Part shown: piece by piece, positions 38,817 to 50,436 of the stretch | Position numbering within the stretch: position 1 is the first letter of the stretch | How the letters are laid out: each line of letters starts with the position of its first letter | Assembly: GCA_016936355.1 (NCBI GenBank) | Contig: JAFGYB010000057.1 | Coordinates: 19,361-83,360, forward strand | Direction of reading: 5' to 3' | DNA length: 64,000 nucleotides | Source: Bacteroidales bacterium | Lineage (GTDB): Bacteria > Bacteroidota > Bacteroidia > Bacteroidales > F082 | The notes under the pieces: model-generated | Databases searched by the model: none | What the model was told of the DNA's origin: nothing | Seen by the model: the letters and a program-made list of their open reading frames with translations, nothing else | Program-made: the position numbers and the translations under genes

Positions 38817-41621
38817 CTATCCCACCACGATGTTGACAATTCGTTTGGGAACCACAATGACCTTTCGAACCGATTTTCCTTCCAGCCAACGCTGAGCTTC
38901 ATCAGCGGCCAAAGCCGCTTTTTCCACTTCTGCCGGAGCAGCATCAGCAGGCATGGATAGTTTAAAACGGACTTTTCCGTTGAAGGAAACCGGATATTCG
39001 AAGTTGTCTTCTTTCAGGTATTTTTCATCGAATTCCGGGAAATTCACCTGACTCACACTGCCTTCGTGGCCCAGTTTCGACCACAGTTCTTCCGCCATGT
39101 GCGGGGCATAAGGTTCCAGCAAAACAGCCAGTGGTTCCAGAATTTCACGCTTGCGACATTTCAGCTCGGAAAGCTCGTTCACACAGATCATATAATTACT
39201 GACACCGGTGTTGAAAGAAAACCGTTCGATGTCGTCGCGGATCTTTTTCACCGTCTTGTGCAATACTTTCAGCTCAGCTTCCGAAGCTCTATCATCGGTA
39301 ACCAACAACTGGTCGTTTTCATCAAAATAAAGACGCCACAGTTTTTTCAGGAACCGGAATACCCCTTCGATGCCCTGGGTATCCCAGGGTTTGTGCTGAT
39401 CGATGGGACCCAGGAACATTTCGTACAAACGCAGTGTATCAGCACCGTATCGTTCGATCAGATCATCCGGGTTCTGCACATTGTGCTTCGATTTCGACAT
39501 CTTTTCCACTTCATGACCACAGATGTATTTTCCGTCTTCCAGAATGAATTCAGCATTCTTGTAGTCGGGCATCCAGTTTTTAAACGCTTCCGTATCCAGT
39601 ACGTCGTTTTCCACCAGGTTGATGTCCACATGCAGGGCCTGAGTATCGTATTGTTTTCTCAAACCATAAGAAACATATTGGTTGGTTCCCTGAACACGAT
39701 ATACAAAGCTGGAACGTCCCTGGATTTTGCCCTGGTTGATGAGTTTTTTGAACGGTTCTTCCTCGCAAACCAATCCCAGATCATACAGAAACTTATTCCA
39801 GAACCTCGAATAGATCAAATGGCCTGCGGCATGTTCATCGCCTCCAATGTACAAGTCCACATTGCGCCAGTACTGATTGGCTTCTTTGGAGAAATATTCC
39901 TTTTCGTTGCGGGGATCCATATACCGCAAATAATAACCGCTGGAACCGGCAAATCCGGGCATGGTATTAGTCTCCAGCGGATAGCCGTCTTTGGTGGTCC
40001 AGTTTTGGGCGCGGGCCAGTGGCGGCGCTCCGGTTTCGGTGGGTAAATATTTGTCCACTTCGGGCAATTCCAACGGCAGTTCTTCTTCCTTCAAAGGTTG
40101 CGGCATACCGTCTTTGTAATAGATGGGGAACGGTTCGCCCCAATAGCGCTGGCGACTGAAAATGGCATCGCGCAGACGGTAGTTTATTTTTCCGGTTCCC
40201 ACACCCATCGCTTCCAGCTTTTGGATGGTAGCCGAGATGGCTTCCTTCACCTTCATTCCATTGATGAAACCGGAGTTGATGATGATACCCTCTTTGGAAT
40301 CATAGGATTCTTCCCAGGTAGCTGGATCGGAAGGTTCTTCCCCCTCTTCGATCACCACCTGAATAATGGGCAAATTAAAATGACGGGCAAAGGCAAAGTC
40401 GCGACTGTCGTGGGCCGGTACGGCCATAATGGCTCCGGTACCGTAACCTGCCAGCACATAATCGGCTACCCAGATGGGCACTTGCTGATTGTTCAGCGGG
40501 TTGATGGCATAAGCACCGGTGAACACGCCGGTTACTTTTTTCACCTCGGTCATCCGTTCCCTTTCGGAACGGTTTTTGGCCCACTGAACGTATTCACCTA
40601 CTTTTTCCTTTTGTTCCGGAATCGTGATGGAATCCACCAATTCGTGTTCGGGCGCCAGCACCATAAAGGTGGCACCAAACAACGTATCGGGACGGGTGGT
40701 AAAGACTTCAATGCCTTCGGCCTGTTTTTCCGATCCGTCCGGTTTGGCCAACTGAAAATGCAAGGCGGCCCCTTCGCTTCGGCCGATCCAGTTGCGTTGC
40801 ATTTCTTTCAGCGAATCGGGCCAGTCGACCTTTTCCAGTCCGTCCAGCAATCGCTGGGCATAGGCTGTAATCCGCAGCGACCACTGTTTCATGAGTTTGC
40901 GTTCCACCGGATGGCCGCCCCGTTCGGATAAACCGTCTTTCACCTCGTCGTTGGCCAGTACAGTTCCCAGTGCAGGGCACCAGTTTACCAGGGTTTCAGA
41001 AAGATAGGCCAGCCGGTAATTCATGAGGATTTCCTGTTGTTCTGTATCCGATTTGCTTTTCCACTCATCAGCAGAAAATACCGGTGTTTCATCACACACA
41101 GCCTCCACCTTTTGGTTGCCTTCTTCTTCAAAAATTTTCTTTAAATCTGCAATGGGCTCAGCCTTATCTGACTTCCTGTTGTACCAGGATTCAAACAGTT
41201 GAATAAACGTCCACTGGGTCCATTTGTAATATTCAGGATCGGAGGTACGGACTTCGCGGTCCCAGTCAAAGGAAAAGCCAATCTGATCCAGTTGCTGACG
41301 GTAGCGTTGAATGTTTTTGTTCGTAGTGATTTCGGGATGAGTTCCCGTTTGAATGGCATATTGCTCGGCAGGAAGGCCATAAGCATCATAGCCCATGGGA
41401 TGCAATACATTGAATCCAAGATGGCGTTTGTAACGGGCCACAATATCGGAAGCAATGTAACCCAGCGGGTGCCCTACGTGCAATCCGGCTCCCGAAGGAT
41501 AGGGGAACATGTCCAGCACATAAAACTTGGGCTTTTCGGAATGGTTCTCTGCTTTAAACGTCTTGTGCTTGCTCCAGTACTGCTGCCATTTCTTCTCAAT
41601 ATCCTGATGATTGTATGCCAT
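38817..41621 (-). CDS. leuS: Leucyl-tRNA synthetase
   Basis: [23 protein letters not shown] (HIGH), [14 protein letters not shown] (KMSKS), editing domain. Confidence 0.96.
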   Translation of the reverse strand: MAYNHQDIEKKWQQYWSKHKTFKAENHSEKPKFYVLDMFPYPSGAGLHVGHPLGYIASDIVARYKRHLGFNVLHPMGYDAYGLPAEQYAIQTGTHPEITTNKNIQRYRQQLDQIGFSFDWDREVRTSDPEYYKWTQWTFIQLFESWYNRKSDKAEPIADLKKIFEEEGNQKVEAVCDETPVFSADEWKSKSDTEQQEILMNYRLAYLSETLVNWCPALGTVLANDEVKDGLSERGGHPVERKLMKQWSLRITAYAQRLLDGLEKVDWPDSLKEMQRNWIGRSEGAALHFQLAKPDGSEKQAEGIEVFTTRPDTLFGATFMVLAPEHELVDSITIPEQKEKVGEYVQWAKNRSERERMTEVKKVTGVFTGAYAINPLNNQQVPIWVADYVLAGYGTGAIMAVPAHDSRDFAFARHFNLPIIQVVIEEGEEPSDPATWEESYDSKEGIIINSGFINGMKVKEAISATIQKLEAMGVGTGKINYRLRDAIFSRQRYWGEPFPIYYKDGMPQPLKEEELPLELPEVDKYLPTETGAPPLARAQNWTTKDGYPLETNTMPGFAGSSGYYLRYMDPRNEKEYFSKEANQYWRNVDLYIGGDEHAAGHLIYSRFWNKFLYDLGLVCEEEPFKKLINQGKIQGRSSFVYRVQGTNQYVSYGLRKQYDTQALHVDINLVENDVLDTEAFKNWMPDYKNAEFILEDGKYICGHEVEKMSKSKHNVQNPDDLIERYGADTLRLYEMFLGPIDQHKPWDTQGIEGVFRFLKKLWRLYFDENDQLLVTDDRASEAELKVLHKTVKKIRDDIERFSFNTGVSNYMICVNELSELKCRKREILEPLAVLLEPYAPHMAEELWSKLGHEGSVSQVNFPEFDEKYLKEDNFEYPVSFNGKVRFKLSMPADAAPAEVEKAALAADEAQRWLEGKSVRKVIVVPKRIVNIVVG

Positions 41622-41777
41622 AATTTTTTTCCGTCTTTACTCTTGTGTAAATTGATTTTCAGAGATCAGAACACCCTGATCACTTGATAATTCTTCAGCC
41701 TGCGAAATTAGTAAAAGAAAATGTTTCTCAGCCTTAGTGGCGGCATCAATGTGTCAATAAGCAGTACAAAATCTGTT

Positions 41778-43202
41778 TTATGATTCTTTCATCAGGAAAT
41801 CATGGACCTGTTCGGCCACTTCTCTTCCGGCCTGAATGGCATGGACCACCAGGCTGGCTCCGCGTTCCACATCGCCGGCAGCGAAGACTTTTTCCACAGA
41901 AGTTTGTCTTTGTCCGTTCACCTGAACGTTTCCCCGTGAAGTGTAGCCCACGCCCAGTTCGTTGAGCAGTCCGTCCTGAACTGGATGCACAAAACCCATG
42001 GCCAGTAAGACCAGGTCAGCCTGAATGATCTTTGGTTTTCCTGTTTCTTTCATATGCCACTGACCGTTATCCTGTTTGGTCCATTCCACGGCAACTACTT
42101 CCATCTGTTTCACCTTTCCGTTTTCACCCGTGAATTTTTTGGTCAGTAAACTCCACTTCCGTGTACAGCCTTCCTGGTGTGAACTGGAAGTACGCAAAAC
42201 CTGAGGCCAGTAAGGCCATGGATTGTCGGAATTTCTCTTTTCAGGTGGCTTGGGAAGAATTTCAATTTGGGTAATATGCTCAGCACCCTGACGCACGGAA
42301 GTACCCACACAGTCGGAACCGGTATCGCCACCGCCGATAACCACTACCTGTTTTCCTTTGGCGCTGATGATTTCTTTTTCGGGAATATCCTGACCCGCCA
42401 CCCGTTTGTTGCTTTGGATCAAGAAGTCAAGGGCAAAATGAACTCCATCCAGTTCCCGTCCTTCCACGGAAAGGTCGCGGGGTTTTTCGGAACCTGTGGC
42501 CAGGACAACCGCATCATATTCCTTCAGCAATTGTGCTCCCGAAATATCTTTTCCCACCAGCATATTGGTTTTAAAAACGATGCCTTCTTTCCTGAACAGA
42601 TTAGTTCTTCTGTCGATGATGCTTTTATTCAGCTTGAAATCAGGAATCCCGTAGCGCAGCAGTCCGCCGATGTGGTCATTTTTCTCAAAGACATGCACTG
42701 TATGGCCCACCTGATTGAGTAAATCAGCTGCCGAGAGTCCGGCCGGTCCCGAACCGATAACGGCTACCTTCTTAGAAGTTCTGCTTTGGGGAATGCGTGC
42801 GTTGACGATTCCCGAAGCAAATGCATTTTCGACGGTGGCACATTCATTTTCACGGATGGTCACGGGAGTTTCTTCAATATTCAGCACACACGATTTCTCA
42901 CAGGGCGCCGGGCAAACGCGACCGGTAATTTCCGGGAAACTATTGGTAGCATGCAAAATAGAATAAGCTTCTGCCGTTTCGCCACGATACAGCGCATCCT
43001 GCCATTCGGGAATCACACTGCCCACCGGGCAGGCCCAGTGGCAAAACGGTATGCCGCAATCCATGCAACGGGAGGCCTGTAACTTCCTGTCTTCGGCATT
43101 GAGGGTTTGTTCCACTTCGCCGAAATCGTAGATCCGTTCGTACAACGGACGGTATCCGCTTTCTTTTCTTTTTATTTTGATAAATCCTGTGGGGTCTCCC
43201 AT
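41778..43202 (-). CDS. gltD: Glutamate synthase small subunit
   Basis: CMDCGIPFCHWACPVGSVIPEWQ; VAVIGSGPAGLSAADLLNQVGH; VVVIGGGDTGSDCVGTSVRQGA. Confidence 0.95.
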   Translation of the reverse strand: MGDPTGFIKIKRKESGYRPLYERIYDFGEVEQTLNAEDRKLQASRCMDCGIPFCHWACPVGSVIPEWQDALYRGETAEAYSILHATNSFPEITGRVCPAPCEKSCVLNIEETPVTIRENECATVENAFASGIVNARIPQSRTSKKVAVIGSGPAGLSAADLLNQVGHTVHVFEKNDHIGGLLRYGIPDFKLNKSIIDRRTNLFRKEGIVFKTNMLVGKDISGAQLLKEYDAVVLATGSEKPRDLSVEGRELDGVHFALDFLIQSNKRVAGQDIPEKEIISAKGKQVVVIGGGDTGSDCVGTSVRQGAEHITQIEILPKPPEKRNSDNPWPYWPQVLRTSSSHQEGCTRKWSLLTKKFTGENGKVKQMEVVAVEWTKQDNGQWHMKETGKPKIIQADLVLLAMGFVHPVQDGLLNELGVGYTSRGNVQVNGQRQTSVEKVFAAGDVERGASLVVHAIQAGREVAEQVHDFLMKES

Positions 43203-43234
43203 TTTCTTCTTTTTTTTTGAGGTGAAACAAATTT

Positions 43235-46200
43235 TTATTCGTGAAGGGCAGGCGAATCCTCCGTGCTTTTCAGTTTCTTTTCCAGCTCTTTCAGCTTCCT
43301 TTCCTGTTGCACTTTCCGGTATTCAAAGGGAATGACCTTCACAAACCGGGGCAGGTATTCTTCCCAACGGGTAAGAATTTTGGTGGCCAGCAAACTCTGG
43401 GTGTTCAGCCAGTGTTTGTGAATCAGTTGTTGCAGTTCGTTGATATCGGCCCGGTCTTCTACCGGAACCAGATCCACCAAGCCTCTGTTACAGAAATAAT
43501 CGAAATCTCCTGCTTCATCCAGCACATAAGCGATTCCCCCACTCATGCCGGCAGCAAAATTCCTTCCTATTTTCCCCAAAACAACCACTGTTCCTCCGGT
43601 CATGTATTCACAACCGTGGTCACCGACACCTTCCACCACCGCCGTTAGCCCTGAATTCCTGACACAGAACCGCTCCCCGGCAATGCCGTGGATATAAGCT
43701 TCCCCACTGGTGGCACCGTAAAAAGTGGAATTCCCGATGATGATGTTTTCTTCCGGCTTAAACGGGGAGTTTTTTGGCGGTACCACAATAATCTTCCCTC
43801 CCGACTGGCCTTTTCCGATGTAGTCGTTGGCATCGCCTTCCAGACGGAACGTCACACCGCGGGCAAGAAAAGCACCGAAACTCTGTCCGGCACTGCCCAC
43901 AAACGTGGCATGAACGGTATCTTCAGGGAGTCCTTTTTCTCCGTATCGTTTGGAAATTTCGCCTGACAACAGGGCGCCCACCGTTCGGTCCTTATTGGTG
44001 ATCGGTTGAAATATCCAGACTTTCTCTTTGGCCTGCAGTGCTTTTTCCCCTTTTTCCACCAGCATCTGATCCAGGTGTTCCTTTGCTGGATGTTCGTCCC
44101 CGTTGGGGGTGTACCGCAAGGGAATCTGTTTATCATCTGCTGGTTTAAACAGCAGGGCCGAAAAATCCAGGTTCTTCATTTTCCATCCCAGCACACTGCG
44201 GTTTTCTTCCAGAAGTTCGGTCCTGCCTACCACATCGTCTAAGGAGGTGAAACCCATTTCGGCCAGAATTTCCCTGACTTCTTCAGCCAGGAAACGAAGG
44301 AACGTAATGACGTTCTCCGGTTTTCCCTTGAAGCGGTGACGCAGTTCCTTATTCTGTGTGGCAATACCCGCCGGACAGGTATTCATATGACATTTGCGCA
44401 TCATGACGCAGCCCAGACTGATGAGCGCGGAAGTGGCAAAACCGAATTCTTCGGCGCCGAGACAGGCCATTTTCACCACATCATACCCGTTTTTCAGTTG
44501 TCCGTCGGTTTGGATTTTTACCCGGCCTCTCAGGTTGTTTTTCACCAGTGTTTGTTGTGCTTCAGCCACTCCCAGTTCCACCGGCATGCCTGCATGTTTG
44601 ATGGAACTGGCCGGACTGGCACCCGTGCCGCCTTCACCACCGGAAATAATGATCAGGTCGGCGCGGGCCTTGGCTACACCAGCGGCAATGGTGCCCACAC
44701 CCACTTCCGAAACCAGTTTCACGGAAATTCTAGCGCCCGGATGGGCGATTTTCAGGTCATATATCAGCTGGGCCAGATCTTCGATGGAATAAATATCGTG
44801 GTGGGGTGGTGGTGAAATCAACGTGATACCCGGCGTGGATTTTCGTGTTTTGGCAATCACATTGTTTACTTTAAAACCGGGCAGCTGCCCCCCTTCGCCG
44901 GGCTTGGCCCCCTGGGCAATTTTGATTTGGATTTCTTTGGCATGGACCAGGTAATTGCTGGTTACCCCGAACCGGCCGGAAGCCACCTGTTTGATGGCAC
45001 TCTGTTTTGAGGAATCAAATCGTTTGGCATCTTCTCCTCCTTCACCGGTATTGCTTCTACCGCCAATGCTGTTCATGGCCCTGGCCAGGGCTTCGTGCGC
45101 TTCTTTGCTGATGGAACCAAACGACATGGCACCCGTAACAAAACGACGCATGATGTTTTCTGCAGGTTCCACCTGATCGATAGAAATTGGATTTCGTTTC
45201 AAAGTAAAACAGCCCCGGATGAAATTCGGCCGGCTGTTGTACTGTTCCACCGATGCACTGTATTCTTTGTATTTTTTATAATCATGGGCATGAGAAGCCC
45301 ATTGCAACAGCGCCACCGATTCAGGATTCCAGGCATGATGTTCCCTGTTTTTACGCCAGGCATATACACCGGTACTTCCGTTTTTCCCCGGAAACAGTAC
45401 TTTCTCCGAAAAAACGTTTCGGTGAAAACGGGCATATTCCTGATACACCTCTTCCATTCCGATCCCTCCCAAAGGCGAAGCTGTTCCCGTGAAATGCTTT
45501 CCTATTAGCTCTTTACTGACGCCCAGTGCTTCAAAAATCTGAGCGCCATGATAACTGCGGAGAGTGGATATTCCCATTTTTGAAAAAATCTTCAGGAGTC
45601 CTTTATTCACCGCTTTGATATAATGCTCTCGGGCTTCACCGTATGGAAGACTGATCTTCTTGTCTTTGGTCAGCCGGTCGATGGAAGCAAAAGCCAGATA
45701 AGGATTGATGATGCTGGCGCCATAACCGATCAGTAAAGCAAAATGATTCACTTCCCGGGCTTCTCCCGTTTCCACGATGATCCCCACCTGCACGCGTTTC
45801 TTCTTGCGAATGAGGTGGTGGTGGACGGCACTCACAGAAAGCAAGGCGGGGAAGGGAGCCAGATCAGCGTTCATATTCCTGTCGCTGAGGATGATGAAAT
45901 TTTTCTTGTCGTCCACCGCTTTTTCAGCTTGCTCCAGCATGTTTTGAAAGGCCTTATTAAAACCTTCGAAACCATCCTTAACAGGAAATAGCATGGGAAT
46001 AATTTCGTGGCTGAACATTTCATCTTTCAGGTCCTTGATTTTTCCCAGATCGGTATTGGTAATGATGGGCTCACGAAATTTGATCAGCTTACAGTGGTCG
46101 GGCGTTTCTGAAAGGATATTGGAATTCAGCGAACCGATGTAATTGGTCAGTGACATCACCAGTCCTTCCCTGATGGGATCAATCGGCGGATTGGTAACCT

Positions 46201-47755
46201 GAGCAAAAAGCTGTTTGAAATAATTAAACAATCGCTGGGGTTGTTCGGAGAAAACAGCCGGTGGTGTGTCATTGCCCATGGAGCTGACCGGTTCGTTTCC
46301 GGTTTGAGCCATGGAACGAATCAGCCATTCGCGGTCTTCCTTTGAATAGGAAAACACTTTGGCAAAGGTTTCGTAATCCTCCATGGCCGATGGAACCCGT
46401 TGTTTTACCCTGATGTCTTTCATCATCAACCGGTTTTCCTTCAGCCACATCCCGTAAGGATTGCGGTGACTGAGCTGGTCCTTTACCTCCTTGTCGGGAA
46501 TAATGATGCCCAACTGAATATCCACGAGCAACAGTTTTCCGGGACGCAGGCGGCCTTTCTCTTTTACCTTCTCTGCCGGAATATCCAGCACGCCCACTTC
46601 CGAACTCATCACGATCAGATCGTCGTGGGTAATGACATAACGGGAAGGACGAAGTCCGTTGCGATCGAGCGTTCCACCAATGTAACGACCATCAGAAAAA
46701 ATCATGGATGCCGGTCCGTCCCAGGGTTCCATCAAAGTACTGTGGTATTCGTAAAACGCTTTCAGGCTTTGAGGTATGGGATTTTTTTCGTTAAACGATT
46801 CCGGAATCATCATACACAGGGCATGAGGAATAGTTCGCCCGGTCTGATGAAAAAATTCCAGTGCATTGTCGAACGAAGCTGAATCGGATTTTTCTTTCTG
46901 CAACACGGGCAGCACTTTTTGCAAATCATCACCAAACACGTCGGATTCTAACAAACTTTCCCGGGTATGCATCCAGAGCCTGTTTCCCTTAATTGTATTG
47001 ATCTCTCCGTTGTGGGCAATCATGCGAAATGGCTGAGCCAGATCCCAGCTGGGAAAAGTATTGGTGCTGAACCGGGAATGTACCAGACTGAACGACGAGG
47101 TAAACTTCGGATGTTGCAAGTCAATATAATATTCCCGAAGCTGATGCGGCGTAAACATCCCTTTGTATACCATAGTTCGGGAAGATAAACTGGGGTGATA
47201 ATAAAAGTCTTTCTGTGTTAATTGCGATGATGCAACCGCTTTTTCAGCCCGCTTCCGGATGATGTACAGTTTCTGTTCCAGCTGATCCTGCTCTAAATTC
47301 CCGGTAATAAACACCTGCTTGATGCGTGGCTCAGCGACTTGAGCCAGGTCACCCAATACATCCGAATGTACCGGAACATCACGAATAGATAGCATGTGTA
47401 ATTCTTCTTCTGCTGTGATCGAGGTTAAAATGGAAACACATTTTTCGGCTTCTGCTGCCAAAGGGGGTAAAAAAAGCAGACCGGTACCGTACCGGCCCGG
47501 ATCAGGAAGATCGAGCTTCAATACCTTCTGAAAATATTCATGGGCAATTCCCACCATGATTCCGGCACCATCACCGCTGGCATCATCAGCTCCTTTGGCA
47601 CCCCGGTGGTCCATATTGCGCAATACTTCAAATCCTTTTTCCACCATGTCGTGGGATGCATGCCCTTTGATATGGGCGACAAAACCAATTCCGCAATTGT
47701 CGTGTTCATTTTCCGGGTTGTACAGGCCCCGGATTTGTTGATCGGGTTCATCCAT
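43235..47755 (-). CDS. gltB: Glutamate synthase large subunit
   Basis: NCGIGFVAHIKGHASHDMVEKG; HSRFSTNTFPSW; GEGGEDAKRF; GGEGGTGASPASSIKHAGMPVELG; GXXGXG beta-helix C-terminus. Confidence 0.96.
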   Translation of the reverse strand: MDEPDQQIRGLYNPENEHDNCGIGFVAHIKGHASHDMVEKGFEVLRNMDHRGAKGADDASGDGAGIMVGIAHEYFQKVLKLDLPDPGRYGTGLLFLPPLAAEAEKCVSILTSITAEEELHMLSIRDVPVHSDVLGDLAQVAEPRIKQVFITGNLEQDQLEQKLYIIRKRAEKAVASSQLTQKDFYYHPSLSSRTMVYKGMFTPHQLREYYIDLQHPKFTSSFSLVHSRFSTNTFPSWDLAQPFRMIAHNGEINTIKGNRLWMHTRESLLESDVFGDDLQKVLPVLQKEKSDSASFDNALEFFHQTGRTIPHALCMMIPESFNEKNPIPQSLKAFYEYHSTLMEPWDGPASMIFSDGRYIGGTLDRNGLRPSRYVITHDDLIVMSSEVGVLDIPAEKVKEKGRLRPGKLLLVDIQLGIIIPDKEVKDQLSHRNPYGMWLKENRLMMKDIRVKQRVPSAMEDYETFAKVFSYSKEDREWLIRSMAQTGNEPVSSMGNDTPPAVFSEQPQRLFNYFKQLFAQVTNPPIDPIREGLVMSLTNYIGSLNSNILSETPDHCKLIKFREPIITNTDLGKIKDLKDEMFSHEIIPMLFPVKDGFEGFNKAFQNMLEQAEKAVDDKKNFIILSDRNMNADLAPFPALLSVSAVHHHLIRKKKRVQVGIIVETGEAREVNHFALLIGYGASIINPYLAFASIDRLTKDKKISLPYGEAREHYIKAVNKGLLKIFSKMGISTLRSYHGAQIFEALGVSKELIGKHFTGTASPLGGIGMEEVYQEYARFHRNVFSEKVLFPGKNGSTGVYAWRKNREHHAWNPESVALLQWASHAHDYKKYKEYSASVEQYNSRPNFIRGCFTLKRNPISIDQVEPAENIMRRFVTGAMSFGSISKEAHEALARAMNSIGGRSNTGEGGEDAKRFDSSKQSAIKQVASGRFGVTSNYLVHAKEIQIKIAQGAKPGEGGQLPGFKVNNVIAKTRKSTPGITLISPPPHHDIYSIEDLAQLIYDLKIAHPGARISVKLVSEVGVGTIAAGVAKARADLIIISGGEGGTGASPASSIKHAGMPVELGVAEAQQTLVKNNLRGRVKIQTDGQLKNGYDVVKMACLGAEEFGFATSALISLGCVMMRKCHMNTCPAGIATQNKELRHRFKGKPENVITFLRFLAEEVREILAEMGFTSLDDVVGRTELLEENRSVLGWKMKNLDFSALLFKPADDKQIPLRYTPNGDEHPAKEHLDQMLVEKGEKALQAKEKVWIFQPITNKDRTVGALLSGEISKRYGEKGLPEDTVHATFVGSAGQSFGAFLARGVTFRLEGDANDYIGKGQSGGKIIVVPPKNSPFKPEENIIIGNSTFYGATSGEAYIHGIAGERFCVRNSGLTAVVEGVGDHGCEYMTGGTVVVLGKIGRNFAAGMSGGIAYVLDEAGDFDYFCNRGLVDLVPVEDRADINELQQLIHKHWLNTQSLLATKILTRWEEYLPRFVKVIPFEYRKVQQERKLKELEKKLKSTEDSPALHE

Positions 47756-48195
47756 TGATATCTCCTTAAATTAATTCTTGACTATTTTGTTCAGGAAAAG
47801 AGAAGACAATGCATCAGTCCGTTATGTTGGGATGTAAGAATGCATCACGACAATGGAAATATGATGACGTGTCTTTAGTTTCCTGCGTACTGCTGTTTCG
47901 AGATGATGCTGTAATTTCCCGGGTTTGGCAATTTCAAATGTAACGAAAACGAAGTGCCTTTGTCAAAAAACTCCATCGCAAGAAAATTGTTGTAAAATTT
48001 TATCTATCTGATTTCAAGGTCTTTGAAAAACTCACAAAGAAATTCAATTCCATCCTCTCAAAAAAGGGTGCAAACGATTTATTTAAGTATTCAATCGGCT
48101 TCAAACCAGAAAAATAATGATTAACATAGTTTAAAGATAAATTTGAGGAGTCGTTCTGGCAGAAGTTCTATTTTTGAAATTCAAATACGCAGCAT

Positions 48196-49419
48196 ATGTC
48201 ACATTCCAAAGAAATCATCTTACTGAATATCTCAGGAGAAGACAAACCGGGGCTCACGGCATCACTTACGGAAGTGCTCAACCAGTATGATGTAAACATT
48301 CTGGATATGGGGCAGTCGGTCATTCACAAAGACCTTGGATTGGGCATCTTGTTTGAGGTACCCAAAAAATCAGGGGCTTCCAGCATCTTGAAAGACTTGC
48401 TGTTCAAGGCTTACGAGATGCGCAGTCACATTAAGTTTACCCCCATTCCGCTGGAAGAATATGAAGACTGGGTATCGGAACAGGGAAAAGAACGGTATCT
48501 GATTACTTTGCTGGCTCACAAACTCACGGCACTGCATTTATCAAAAGTGTCGCGATTGATTGCGGATCAAAACCTGAACATCGATACCATTCTGCGTTTG
48601 TCCGGAAGAAAATCGTTGATGGGAAACAACAAGGTGACCAATTCAGTGGTGGAATTTACTGTTCGGGGAACACCGGTGAATCTGAATGCCATGAAACAAG
48701 CGATCATGCAGATTGCTTCGGAAACCAATATTGACATTGCTTTTCAGGAAGACAATATTTTCAGAAGAAGTCGCCGGTTGGTTTGTTTTGATATGGATTC
48801 CACCCTCATCCGAACGGAGGTCATTGATGAACTGGCTCATCGTGCCGGTGTGGGTGACCAGGTAAAAGCCATTACCGAAAGAGCCATGCGTGGTGAACTG
48901 GATTTTAAAGAAAGTTTCATTGAACGGATTGCTTTATTGAAGGGACTTGATGAGTCAGTGATGAAAGAAATTGCCGAAAATCTGCCGATTACTGAAGGAG
49001 CGGAACGACTGTTGAAAACCCTGAAACAATATGGATACAAAACGGCAATCTTATCCGGAGGATTTACCTATTTCGGCAATTACCTGAAAGCCCGTTTGGG
49101 TATTGACTATGTGTTTGCCAACGAACTGGAAATTAAGGACGGCGTAGTAACAGGGCGGCACATCAACGAAATTGTGGACGGGAAACGCAAAGCTGAATTA
49201 TTGGAATTACTCGCTTTTAAAGAAGAGATTCATCTGGAACAGGTCATCGCTGTGGGCGATGGAGCCAACGACCTGCCAATGCTGGAGAAAGCCGGACTGG
49301 GGATCGCTTTTCATGCCAAACCCAAAGTAAAGGCCTCGGCTCAGCATGCTATTTCATCCACCGGACTGGATACTATTTTGTACCTGCTGGGATTTCGCGA
49401 CAGGGAAATTAGAGAATAA
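48196..49419 (+). CDS. serB: Phosphoserine phosphatase with two N-terminal ACT domains
   Basis: ACT: LNISGEDKPGLTASLTEVLNQYDVNILDMGQ; HAD: VCFDMDSTLIRTEVIDELA, VGDGANDLPMLEKAGLGIAFHAKP. Confidence 0.93.
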   Translation: MSHSKEIILLNISGEDKPGLTASLTEVLNQYDVNILDMGQSVIHKDLGLGILFEVPKKSGASSILKDLLFKAYEMRSHIKFTPIPLEEYEDWVSEQGKERYLITLLAHKLTALHLSKVSRLIADQNLNIDTILRLSGRKSLMGNNKVTNSVVEFTVRGTPVNLNAMKQAIMQIASETNIDIAFQEDNIFRRSRRLVCFDMDSTLIRTEVIDELAHRAGVGDQVKAITERAMRGELDFKESFIERIALLKGLDESVMKEIAENLPITEGAERLLKTLKQYGYKTAILSGGFTYFGNYLKARLGIDYVFANELEIKDGVVTGRHINEIVDGKRKAELLELLAFKEEIHLEQVIAVGDGANDLPMLEKAGLGIAFHAKPKVKASAQHAISSTGLDTILYLLGFRDREIRE

Positions 49420-49428
49420 ATTTTGACC

Positions 49429-49803
49429 TTATCCTGATATCCATTCCAGGGCCTCTTTGAGGTCATCGAAGGGAAAGGATTGAAATCCTTCATCTTTCTC
49501 ATGAACCAAGATGGCAATGACTGTATTTCTGGGGCTATCAGAGATCACAGCAATTCGGGCATCTTTAAAAGTCGAAGGATATTTTTTATAAAAGTCAGAA
49601 ATCGCAGAATGTTCGGTAGACTTCACTTTCAGTATTGCTTTCCGGTAATCAATGATATATTTTTTGGTGTGTTCCGGTATCAGGTTTTGTTCAATAGCAG
49701 CTTCCCATGAGGACTCAATATCCTCCACGGTAATTTCACCGAAATACGATTTATACATGATCCCCGACTCAGCATCGTAGTAATAGCTGTAATTTCCCAC
49801 CAT
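49429..49803 (-). CDS. SpoIIAA/STAS-like hypothetical protein
   Basis: YYDAESGIMYKSYFGEITVEDIESSW...KKYIIDYRKA...LKEALEWISG; same layout as the 18123-18488 protein. Confidence 0.45.
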   Translation of the reverse strand: MVGNYSYYYDAESGIMYKSYFGEITVEDIESSWEAAIEQNLIPEHTKKYIIDYRKAILKVKSTEHSAISDFYKKYPSTFKDARIAVISDSPRNTVIAILVHEKDEGFQSFPFDDLKEALEWISG

Positions 49804-49885
49804 AGAAAGAATAAAACCAATGAAACATCCCTTTTCCAAGTGTAAAAATAGTTAAAAACCACCTATTTTTACCGTTAACCAGTAC

Positions 49886-50431
49886 TTATTTTGCAGTGGA
49901 AATGAATTTCTCATCGCCTTCGATGTGAATTATTTCTCCGAAATACATTCGATGGATATTTTTTGGCTCATGAACGGCCCTTACAGTTGGATCAAGAAAA
50001 TGATCGGGTAGAAAGTCATTCCAATACGTTTTGCGGCATTCGATAGCCAGCTCCGCCTCCTGAAAGACAGGGGAACCAATGATTCGGGCTGCACAGGGAT
50101 GCAACCGGGTTTGGGCAATTTTGTCTTCATCACGACCCGACACTTTACCCAAATATGACAGGTCTTTATGAAATTCTTTGGGAAAAGCCGTGAGGGTAAA
50201 ATCGGGATATTGATTCATAAAATCAAACGTATAGCGTGACGGCCGCACCACCACCATGGCAAAAGGTTTGTTCCACATCATCCCCAATGAACCCCAAGCC
50301 ACCGTCATGGTATTGAAATGACCGGTATTAAAATCTCCGGATGTCAGCAACAGCCATTGATTTTTCCATAAATTATGGATCTGTACGTTCAACGAAACCG
50401 GATCAATTTCAATTGATTTTCGCAACGACAT
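49886..50431 (-). CDS. Flavin reductase-like (FMN-binding) protein
   Basis: WLLLTSGDFNTGHFNTMTVAWGSLGMMWNKPFAMVVVRPSRYTFDFMNQYPDFTLTAFP. Confidence 0.85.
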   Translation of the reverse strand: MSLRKSIEIDPVSLNVQIHNLWKNQWLLLTSGDFNTGHFNTMTVAWGSLGMMWNKPFAMVVVRPSRYTFDFMNQYPDFTLTAFPKEFHKDLSYLGKVSGRDEDKIAQTRLHPCAARIIGSPVFQEAELAIECRKTYWNDFLPDHFLDPTVRAVHEPKNIHRMYFGEIIHIEGDEKFISTAK

Positions 50432-50436
50432 GATTG

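Noticed and set aside
39066-40046. 326-aa plus-strand ORF opposite leuS
   Set aside because: Antisense to leuS with no domain signature; likewise 40098-40931 and 24145-24801 opposite leuS and cysS
41778-47755. gltBD pair as an unusual feature
   Set aside because: Standard glutamate synthase operon with all expected motifs
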